Assembly (NCBI GenBank): GCA_021732605.1
Contig: JAKFUS010000054.1
Span: 1 to 43,774 of the forward strand
Reading direction: 5' to 3'
From: Betaproteobacteria bacterium
GTDB taxonomy: Bacteria > Pseudomonadota > Gammaproteobacteria > Burkholderiales > SG8-41
Length of the DNA stretch: 43,774 bases
Shown here: in pieces, positions 34,436 to 41,108 of the stretch
Layout: the number at the start of each line of letters is the position of its first letter
How positions within the stretch are numbered: position 1 is the first letter of the stretch
Program-made: the position numbers and the translations under genes
The notes under the pieces: model-generated
The model's input: only the letters and a program-made list of their open reading frames with translations
Databases searched by the model: none
Told to the model about the DNA's origin: nothing

Positions 34436-36049
34436 ATGAGCATAGCCAAAGAAGTTTCGCGGCGACGTACCTTCGCCATCATTTCGCATCCGGACGCGGG
34501 TAAAACCACGCTGACCGAAAAACTGCTGCTGTTCGCCGGCGCGATCCATATCGCCGGCAGCGTCAAGTCGCGCAAGGCCTCGCGTTACGCGACCTCGGAC
34601 TGGATGGAAATCGAAAAGCAGCGCGGCATTTCAGTGGCGAGTTCGGTGATGCAGATGGAGTACCGCGATTGCGTGATCAACCTGCTCGACACCCCCGGCC
34701 ACCGCGATTTCTCTGAAGATACCTATCGTGTGCTGACTGCGGTGGATGCTGCGCTGATGGTGATCGACGCCGCTAACGGTATCGAGCCGCAGACTTTGCG
34801 TCTGCTGCAGGTCTGCCGCGCGCAGAACACGCCGGTGATCACCTTCATCAACAAGATGGATCGCGAAGTGCGCGAGCCGACCGATCTCGTCGACGAGATT
34901 GAGCGCACGCTGGGCATGCCGGTGGTGCCCTGCACCTGGCCGGTCGGCATGGGCAAACAGTTCAAGGGCGTGTTCGATCTCCGCAACGACCGCATGCGCG
35001 TGTTTACCGCCGGCGAAGACCGTGTCGGTGCCAATGACGATGAAATCATCTCCGGCATAAACAACCCGGAATGTGTCGCTCGTTACGGCGACACCTTTGT
35101 TCACGCCCGCCAGGAAATCGAGCTGGTGCAGGGCGTGTCGCCGACCTACGACCGAGAGACCTTCCTTGCCGGCAAGCAGACGCCGCTGTTTTTTGGTTCG
35201 GCGATCAACAACTTCGGCGTGCAGGAAGTGCTCGATGCGGTGATCGACTTTGCGTCGCCGCCGCGGCCGCACAAGGCTTTGCAGCGTGCCGTGGATCCGG
35301 TGGAGCCCAAATTCTCCGGCGTGGTGTTCAAGATCCAGGCCAATATGGATCCGGGGCACCGCGACCGCGTCGCCTTCATTCGGGTCTGCTCCGGCCGTTT
35401 TGAACGCAGCATGCGGCTGAAAAACTGCCGCACCGACAAGTTTTTTCGCCCCAGCAGCGTGGTGTCTTTCCTGTCGCAACGCCGTGACCAGGTCGAGGAT
35501 GCCTACGCCGGTGACATCATCGGCATTCCCAATCATGGTGTGCTGCAATTGGGCGATACGCTGACCGAAGGCGAAGACCTGCAATTCACCGGGCTGCCGT
35601 TTTTTGCACCGGAACTGTTTCAGACGGTCGAGGTGGCCGATCCGCTGCGCAGCAAGCAGTTGCGTACCGGACTGGCGCAATTGGGTGAAGAGGGCGCGAT
35701 CCAGGTGTTCAAGCCGGTGGCGGGCACGCTGCTGCTGCTCGGTGCCGTCGGCCAGCTGCAGTTCGAGGTGGTCGCGCACCGCTTGAAACATGAATACGGC
35801 TGCGAAGCGCGGCTGGCGCCGGCGCGTTATGTCGCGGCGCGCTGGGTGACCTGCGATGACGAACGGGAGTTGCAGCGTTTCATCGATGCCAATTCGCACC
35901 GCGTGGCGCACGATGCGGTGGGCGCACCCGCTTTTCTTGCTTCAAATTTGATTGAGATCGATGTTGCTGCCGAGCAGTGGCCGAAAATCAAATTTCACGC
36001 GCTGCGTGAGCACGCCGGGCTGATTTTTCACTCGAATGCGGTCAACTGA
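34436..36049 (+). CDS. prfC: Peptide chain release factor 3 (RF3)
   Basis: A 537-residue translational GTPase that recycles RF1 and RF2. The G motifs are ISHPDAGKTT (G1), the switch region with GISVASSVM, DTPGHRDFSEDTYR (G3) and NKMDRE (G4), followed by RF3-specific domains (FFGSAINNFGVQEVLD, LPFFAPELFQTV). It starts at ATG 34436 with a weak AAGGT 5 bp upstream. It is divergent from the gene pair at 33672-34299. Length and motifs are standard. Confidence 0.97.
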   Translation: MSIAKEVSRRRTFAIISHPDAGKTTLTEKLLLFAGAIHIAGSVKSRKASRYATSDWMEIEKQRGISVASSVMQMEYRDCVINLLDTPGHRDFSEDTYRVLTAVDAALMVIDAANGIEPQTLRLLQVCRAQNTPVITFINKMDREVREPTDLVDEIERTLGMPVVPCTWPVGMGKQFKGVFDLRNDRMRVFTAGEDRVGANDDEIISGINNPECVARYGDTFVHARQEIELVQGVSPTYDRETFLAGKQTPLFFGSAINNFGVQEVLDAVIDFASPPRPHKALQRAVDPVEPKFSGVVFKIQANMDPGHRDRVAFIRVCSGRFERSMRLKNCRTDKFFRPSSVVSFLSQRRDQVEDAYAGDIIGIPNHGVLQLGDTLTEGEDLQFTGLPFFAPELFQTVEVADPLRSKQLRTGLAQLGEEGAIQVFKPVAGTLLLLGAVGQLQFEVVAHRLKHEYGCEARLAPARYVAARWVTCDDERELQRFIDANSHRVAHDAVGAPAFLASNLIEIDVAAEQWPKIKFHALREHAGLIFHSNAVN

Positions 36050-36072
36050 GGCTGTCAGTTAGACCGCAAGCG

Positions 36073-36870
36073 TTAACGTACCGCGACTTCTGCAGTCCAA
36101 CGCAGGATTTCGTCAATGGATGCACGCGGGGCGCCGCGATGATCGGCATTCGGTTCGTAGAGCCGGGTCAGCGGATCAGCGGGGAGAGCGGCGAAGGTCG
36201 CCTGTTTGGTCCGCAGCAGGGCGGGGTAATCGGAAGTCGGTGCCACGTGCAGCACCGGCAGTGTTTTCGCCAGAGATCGCGAGGATTTTTCCTGATTCAT
36301 CGCGCCTTCAGGATCGAACCACGCCAGATAAATCGCAGCTGTTGTGCTGATGGCCCATTTGCCTTTGGCGCCTTCGTATTCATCAAATTCGCCACGCTCG
36401 TCGCCTTTGCCCGATGCGACCAGGCTGCGCGCACGCGCGACCGAGGCGCCGACTTGTTGTTGGTAGAAGCTCGTGGCGACATTACCGCCGGGTGCGATGA
36501 TGATCAGGCCGTCCAGCGGTTTTTTGCTGGCGTAGTGCAGCGCAAACACGGCGCCCTGGCTATGGCCGGCGACAAACACTTTTTTCGCGCCCTTGCTGCG
36601 CAGTTCGCTCAGTGCAGCCGTCACTTCCTGTTCTGCGGCAGCCACATCCTTGTCGTAATGGCGCTTACCTGACCAGGGCATTTCCAGGTTGGCGACCAGA
36701 TAAGCTTTGTCGGCCAGGCCGGAGGCGAGATCGCTGACCAGTCGGTCCGGTGAGCCGCCTTTGCCGTGCATGACGACGATGCCGATGGCAGGCGCAGAAG
36801 GCTGGGCCCAGGAGGCAAACGGCAGCATGAGTGCCAGAATCAACAAGTGCATGGATTTAACCCGAGTCAT
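36073..36870 (-). CDS. Secreted alpha/beta hydrolase
   Basis: A 265-residue probable periplasmic hydrolase. The signal peptide spans about 1-22 (LLILALMLPFASWAQ). The core has VVMHGKGGSPDRL (33-45) and the nucleophile elbow VAGHSQGAVFA with S104; the likely His is in NADHRGAP. It resembles DUF3530-like or dienelactone hydrolase-type folds; the substrate is unknown. It is convergent with prfC, 23 bp apart. A second secreted hydrolase of similar size lies at 30559-31347 but shares little sequence. Confidence 0.82.
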   Translation of the reverse strand: MTRVKSMHLLILALMLPFASWAQPSAPAIGIVVMHGKGGSPDRLVSDLASGLADKAYLVANLEMPWSGKRHYDKDVAAAEQEVTAALSELRSKGAKKVFVAGHSQGAVFALHYASKKPLDGLIIIAPGGNVATSFYQQQVGASVARARSLVASGKGDERGEFDEYEGAKGKWAISTTAAIYLAWFDPEGAMNQEKSSRSLAKTLPVLHVAPTSDYPALLRTKQATFAALPADPLTRLYEPNADHRGAPRASIDEILRWTAEVAVR

Positions 36871-36921
36871 TCCTGAAGTCTAGCGCAAGGCCCCGCCGGG
36901 TAAACGGTGCAGAAAAAATAC

Positions 36922-37545
36922 CTAGGCCGGTGTGTAGATCACGATCAGCGCCTTGGCGTCTGCCCCGAGGCCCCGGCCGCGATGGGGAATACGTGATTCA
37001 AAGTACAGGCTGTCGCCGGTTTCCAGTACCCATTTTTTCGACTCGCCATCCATCACCATTTCCCATTCGACCCGCCCGCTGAGGATGAACAGGAATTCCT
37101 CGCCCTCGTGTTCGAAATGTACTTCCTTGCTGATGTCGGTCGGGAACGTAAACAGGAACGGCTCCATGTGTTTGTGGCGTTTTTTGTGGGCAAGGCTGAT
37201 GTAGTCGTAACCGAAGGCGCTGGCACCGCGTACCGCCGGCTGGCGTTTATCGACGCGCACGATGCTCGCTGCATCTTCGTTACTGTCACCGCTGGCCTTG
37301 AGGAAATCGGTGACCTCGACCTGCAGGGCATGAGCGATTTTCACCAGCGTGCCGATCGGCGGCACGATGTGCCCGTTCTCGATTTTCGAGACATAACCCT
37401 TGGTCACGCCGATGGCCTCGGCGAGCTGTTCCTGGGTCAGGCTGCGTTCTCCGCGCAATGCGGCGACGCGGCTGCCGATATAACGTTCAATATCGGTGGC
37501 TGTAGCGGTGGGGGCGAAAGCGGCGGGCGTGGGATTGGCGGTCAT
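36922..37545 (-). CDS. XRE-family regulator with C-terminal cupin domain
   Basis: A 207-residue one-component regulator. The HTH (about 25-80, SLTQEQLAEAIGVTKGYVSKIENG) is a standard XRE type. The C-terminal cupin (about 125-205) has HFEHEGEEFLFILSG and LYFESRIPHRGRG and could bind a small ligand. The ATG at 37545 is chosen; the open frame upstream overlaps the DJ-1 gene. It lies 5 bp downstream of the DJ-1/PfpI gene in the same direction, so the two form an operon. A target could be the nearby TRAP receptor promoter, whose region carries a palindrome. Confidence 0.9.
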   Translation of the reverse strand: MTANPTPAAFAPTATATDIERYIGSRVAALRGERSLTQEQLAEAIGVTKGYVSKIENGHIVPPIGTLVKIAHALQVEVTDFLKASGDSNEDAASIVRVDKRQPAVRGASAFGYDYISLAHKKRHKHMEPFLFTFPTDISKEVHFEHEGEEFLFILSGRVEWEMVMDGESKKWVLETGDSLYFESRIPHRGRGLGADAKALIVIYTPA

Positions 37546-37550
37546 GTGGA

Positions 37551-38177
37551 TCAGCGGACGATGCTTTGCAGTTGAGAGCGGTTGGCGGCGCGGGCCGTCG
37601 TGTATTCCATGATACGTGCTGTTTCTGCGGCGACATCCGCCCCCAGCATGCGTTCGAGCAGGTGCAGCGTCAGGTCGATGCACAGGGTAACGCCGCCGCC
37701 GGTGACGATGTGACCGCTATCGACCAGCAGGGCGATCTGCGCTTCGATCTTCGGATGTTCCTTGCGCATGCGCAGCAGCGGCGGAATTTCTTTGCCCTCA
37801 ATCACTTCTTTTTTGGTGGTGGCGCTGAGTCCGTCCAGCACGCCGCTGGCGGCGAGGATCATGGCGCCGGTGCAGACTGAGGCAAGGATGGTGTTTCCTG
37901 TTGCCGTACGCCGCAGGTAGTCGAGTGTCGGCGCATGTTTGCACTGCGCTTCCCAGCCGGGGCCGCCGGTGACGATCAGCGCGTCGAATGCCGGTGCGTT
38001 GTTCACGCTGAAATTCGCGTTGACCTCGAGATCATTGGACAGTCGCACCAGTCCCTGCACCGGTGCGACGGTTGACATGCGCAACTGCGGCGCGACGCGA
38101 CGCGCCATCGACAGTACGCCGAAGGTGGCGAGGTCTATGGGTTCGACGCCTTCGTAGATGAAAATTCCGAAGTGCAT
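37551..38177 (-). CDS. DJ-1/PfpI-family protein (isonitrile hydratase-like)
   Basis: A 208-residue single-domain protein of the class I glutamine amidotransferase-like fold. The nucleophile elbow is ASVCTGAMIL with C102; the N-terminal IYEGVEPIDLATFG carries conserved acidic residues (E12, D15) like those of isonitrile hydratase and related proteins. No AraC-type HTH follows, so this is the enzyme-like branch. It is divergent from the TRAP receptor gene, with 266 bp between them. Confidence 0.9.
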   Translation of the reverse strand: MHFGIFIYEGVEPIDLATFGVLSMARRVAPQLRMSTVAPVQGLVRLSNDLEVNANFSVNNAPAFDALIVTGGPGWEAQCKHAPTLDYLRRTATGNTILASVCTGAMILAASGVLDGLSATTKKEVIEGKEIPPLLRMRKEHPKIEAQIALLVDSGHIVTGGGVTLCIDLTLHLLERMLGADVAAETARIMEYTTARAANRSQLQSIVR

Positions 38178-38322
38178 ATGACAGCTCCCTGTCGTCGCAC
38201 CTTTTCAGTGCGGTTGTTTCCTGAAAAGAAACTTTTGGGTGTATTAAAAATGACGCAATGCACTACTGCAAGGCCATTTCCCTATGAAAATTAGCGGCTT
38301 AAAACAATAATACAGGATTCCA

Positions 38323-38351
38323 TTGACTGAATTGTTTCCTGTCAGGATACT
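38323..38351 (+). promoter_or_regulatory. Candidate promoter and operator of the TRAP receptor gene
   Basis: TTGACT (38323-38328) and GATACT (38346-38351) are spaced by 17 bp. A perfect 11-bp palindrome TCCTG-T-CAGGA (38337-38347) overlaps the -10. The motif TTGTTTCCTG occurs both here (38332-38341) and upstream at about 38213-38222. This suggests repressor control, possibly by the adjacent XRE-cupin protein. Transcription would start near 38358, leaving a leader of about 85 nt before the ATG at 38444. The rest of 38178-38322 shows nothing else I can name. Confidence 0.55.
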
Positions 38352-38443
38352 TTAAGGGCAGACGGGACAGGTTGTTCTCAAGCCAACAATACAACCCGAA
38401 GCGATAACGGAGGAGTCGTGGCCCATTTAAGGAGCGCAGACCA

Positions 38444-39589
38444 ATGAAACAGCACGACTCGAAGCAAGACAGCGCAGCGGTCGCCGCACGTCCGGCGCGC
38501 CGCCGTTTCCTGGGCGCCGCCGCGGCCGCCGGCACCGCAGCACTGGGTTTCCCGGCGATTGCCCGCGCACAGACTGTCACCAACTGGCGTTTCCAGAGTA
38601 CCTGGCCGGCCAAGTTCCTCTACCAGGAATTCGCCGTTGACTGGATCAAGAAGGTCGCCGAGTTGTCGGGCGGTAAACTCAAAATCGACATGCTGCCGGC
38701 GGGTGCGGTGGTGCCGGCGCTGCAGATCGTTGACGCCACCAGCAAAGGTGTCATCGACGGCGGCCACGGTCTGCCGGGATTCTGGTTCGGCAAGAACACC
38801 GCCTTCGGCCTGTTCGGCGCCGGTCCCGATTTCGGCATGGACGGTAATCAGTTGCTGGGTTGGATCGAGTATGGCGGCGGTAAGGAGCTCTATGCCGAGG
38901 TGCAGGCCGCGGCGCAGCTCGACATCGTCAGCTTTCTTTTTGCGCCGGTGCCCTGCGAGCCGATGGGTTGGTTCAAAAAGGAAATCAAATCCACCGCCGA
39001 CCTGAAGGGCCTCAAGTTCCGCACCGCCGGGCTCGCGGTGGACATGTTCAAGGAGCTGGGTGTATCCGCGGTGCAGATGGCGCCGCCTGATATCGTGCCG
39101 GCGCTCGACCGCGGCCTGCTCGACGGCGCGGAGTTCGCCAGCGCCTCGGACGACAGGATCATGGGTTTTCCCGACGTGGCCCGGTTCTACTTGCAGCAGA
39201 GTTACCACATGTCCAACAATTTCTGCGAGGTGATGGTCAACCGCAGGAAGTATGAAGCGCTGCCCGAAGAACTGAAGATCGTGTTGAAGCTCGCCTCGCA
39301 GGCGGCCAGCGCCGACATGACCTGGAAGGCGATGAATCGCATGTCGCAGGACTACCTGGAACTGAAAAAGAACGCGAAGCTGCGCATCTACAAGACGCCG
39401 CGCCCGATTCTCGACGCGCAGCTCAAGGCGTGGAGTGCTGTGATCAAGCGCCGCTCGGCGGAGAATGCGCTGTTCGCCAAGGTGGTGGAATCGCAGATGA
39501 ACTGGGCGAAACGGGTGATGTTCTGGCATAACGAAGTGCAGGTCGGTCAGGCTGCGGCCTACGCGCATTATTTCGGGCGCGGTGCCTGA
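38444..39589 (+). CDS. TRAP transporter substrate-binding protein (DctP family), Tat-exported
   Basis: A 381-residue periplasmic receptor. The N-terminus carries a twin-arginine signal (PARRRFLGAAAAAG, cleavage near AIARAQ). The mature protein has the DctP-type fold, with WRFQSTWPAKFLYQEFA near its start and LKGLKFRTAGLAVDMFKELGVS as the conserved central segment. Relatives bind 2-oxo acids or mannitol-like ligands; conserved Arg in LKFRTAG usually holds the carboxylate. No DctQ or DctM membrane genes lie nearby, so the permease must be elsewhere. A strong hairpin follows the gene. Confidence 0.93.
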   Translation: MKQHDSKQDSAAVAARPARRRFLGAAAAAGTAALGFPAIARAQTVTNWRFQSTWPAKFLYQEFAVDWIKKVAELSGGKLKIDMLPAGAVVPALQIVDATSKGVIDGGHGLPGFWFGKNTAFGLFGAGPDFGMDGNQLLGWIEYGGGKELYAEVQAAAQLDIVSFLFAPVPCEPMGWFKKEIKSTADLKGLKFRTAGLAVDMFKELGVSAVQMAPPDIVPALDRGLLDGAEFASASDDRIMGFPDVARFYLQQSYHMSNNFCEVMVNRRKYEALPEELKIVLKLASQAASADMTWKAMNRMSQDYLELKKNAKLRIYKTPRPILDAQLKAWSAVIKRRSAENALFAKVVESQMNWAKRVMFWHNEVQVGQAAAYAHYFGRGA

Positions 39590-39608
39590 GCCTGGGCTTG
39601 GGATTGAA

Positions 39609-39636
39609 GGCGGCCGTCGCGTAAGCGGTGGCCGCC
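39609..39636 (+). terminator. GC-rich hairpin after the TRAP receptor gene
   Basis: GGCGGCC (39609-39615) pairs with GGCCGCC (39630-39636). The stem continues through two G-T wobbles to CGC/GCG, closed by a GTAA tetraloop of the GNRA type. It starts 20 bp after the stop. No T run follows, so it may be a stabilising or pausing hairpin rather than an intrinsic terminator. Confidence 0.55.
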
Positions 39637-39699
39637 AGTATTGTCGAAAAGTACAATCGAAAAATAGATTGAGGCAACAACCTGGGAGGGAAAACAAGC

Positions 39700-40167
39700 A
39701 TGGCTGATTATGACAAGCGGGTTCAGGAACTGGGCATCATCCTGCCGGTGGCGGCTGCGCCAGTGGGCAATTACGTCGGGTACACGGTGTCCGGCAACAT
39801 GGTGTTTGTGTCCGGGCAACTGCCGTTCGAAGGCGGCAAAGTCGGCGTGCAGGGTCGTGTCGGCGACCAGCTGACCATAGACGACGGCTACCGCGCCGGA
39901 CGGCTGTGCGCGCTGAACATCATCGCTCAGCTGAAGGCCGCCTGCGGCGGCAGTCTGAATAAGGTCAGCCGCGTGCTGCGCCTTGGCGGCTTTGTCTGCG
40001 TTGCACCGGATTTTTACGACGCACCAAAGTGTGTGAATGGTGCTTCTGATTTGATGGTCGAGATTTTCGGTGATGCCGGGCGCCATGCGCGCTTTGCAGT
40101 GGGCGTGGCGACTTTGCCGGCGAATGCAGCGGTCGAAGTCGACGCCACTTTCGAGATCAAGGCCTGA
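39700..40167 (+). CDS. RidA/YjgF-family protein
   Basis: A 155-residue member of the RidA superfamily. RidA proteins hydrolyse reactive enamines and imines formed by PLP enzymes. The segment LPVAAAPVGNYVGYTVSGNMVFVSGQLPF and the C-terminal AVEVDATFEIKA are typical of a longer RidA subgroup (about 150 residues). The catalytic Arg of archetypal RidA is not obvious: the region near residue 105 reads RVLRLGGFVCVA, with Arg present in a similar strand. It lies 43 bp upstream of the MBL-fold gene in the same direction. Confidence 0.9.
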   Translation: MADYDKRVQELGIILPVAAAPVGNYVGYTVSGNMVFVSGQLPFEGGKVGVQGRVGDQLTIDDGYRAGRLCALNIIAQLKAACGGSLNKVSRVLRLGGFVCVAPDFYDAPKCVNGASDLMVEIFGDAGRHARFAVGVATLPANAAVEVDATFEIKA

Positions 40168-40210
40168 CCGGCATCGGGATGCGAGCCGGCTTTTTATCGA
40201 GGACTACAGC

Positions 40211-41056
40211 ATGAACGATCCGATCATCCGCTACTTCGGCTGGTCCGGTTTGTCGATCGAGACGCCGGATGGCGCGTTGTTTTTCGACCCGTTCTTTCGC
40301 CACTACTGCGGCGCGCAGTGGTTCGGACTGGAAGATTTCCGACATGCCAAATACATCTGCGTGACCCACGGCCACGAGGAGCACTTTCTCGACGTGCCGG
40401 TGATTGCCAAACGTACCGGGGCGACAGTGATCGGGCCGCGTTCGGTGACCGACTTCCTCGCCTGGCGCAGCCGCATTTCGCGGGAGAAGTTGGTGACGGT
40501 GGACATCCGTGAGGCGCAGCAGGTGCCGGGCTTCAAGATCAGTTCATTCCACTGGAAACACCGCGACATCAACCTGGTGAAGGCGCTGTCGAAAGCGGTG
40601 TTCCACGGCAATGCGACCCAGCTCGCCTGGGCGTGGAGCAGCGCGACCAATGCGCCGTTTTATTCACCGTACACCGGTTACCACGTTGAACTGCCCGGCG
40701 GCCTGACCATCCTGAACTACAACGAAGGTTTCAATACCAAGATGACCGACGCCGAGATCACGGCGCTGGGCAAACGTTTCCGCACCGATGTGCTGCTCGC
40801 CGGCATGCAGCTGGACTTCATGGCCGACGTCGCGCGTGGCGCCGCGGCACTGAATCCCAAAATGGTGATTCTCTATCCGCCGCACGACAAGTTTCACGAA
40901 ATGATGGGGGTAACGTCGCACCCCTGGCCTGAATTTGCGGCGGCTGTCAGCAAAGCCTTGCCTGCAGCCAAAGTGCTGATTGCCGAGCCCGGGTTTGGCA
41001 TCAATGCGCTGACCGGTGAGTTGTTGCCTTCGCAGCGCGGCAGCATCGCGGCATAG
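40211..41056 (+). CDS. Metallo-beta-lactamase-fold hydrolase (UlaG-like)
   Basis: A 281-residue MBL-fold protein. It begins IIRYFGWSGLSIETPDGALFFDPFF, as in UlaG-like lactonases and phosphodiesterases. The metal motif is H53-x-H55-x-E57-H58 (VTHGHEEHF): Glu replaces the usual Asp of HxHxDH. Further ligand candidates are in HWKHRD and YPPHDK. ATG 40211 is chosen over the frame open into ridA. The likely function is hydrolysis of a small phosphoester or lactone. It is convergent with mfd. Confidence 0.86.
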   Translation: MNDPIIRYFGWSGLSIETPDGALFFDPFFRHYCGAQWFGLEDFRHAKYICVTHGHEEHFLDVPVIAKRTGATVIGPRSVTDFLAWRSRISREKLVTVDIREAQQVPGFKISSFHWKHRDINLVKALSKAVFHGNATQLAWAWSSATNAPFYSPYTGYHVELPGGLTILNYNEGFNTKMTDAEITALGKRFRTDVLLAGMQLDFMADVARGAAALNPKMVILYPPHDKFHEMMGVTSHPWPEFAAAVSKALPAAKVLIAEPGFGINALTGELLPSQRGSIAA

Positions 41057-41108
41057 TAAAACCCCACTACCGTCACTCCTGCGCGCCCCGGAATGACGAG
41101 ATGAACTG

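Noticed and set aside
34631-35911. 426-codon - strand frame opposite prfC
   Set aside because: Shadow of RF3, whose GTPase motifs are intact on the + strand.
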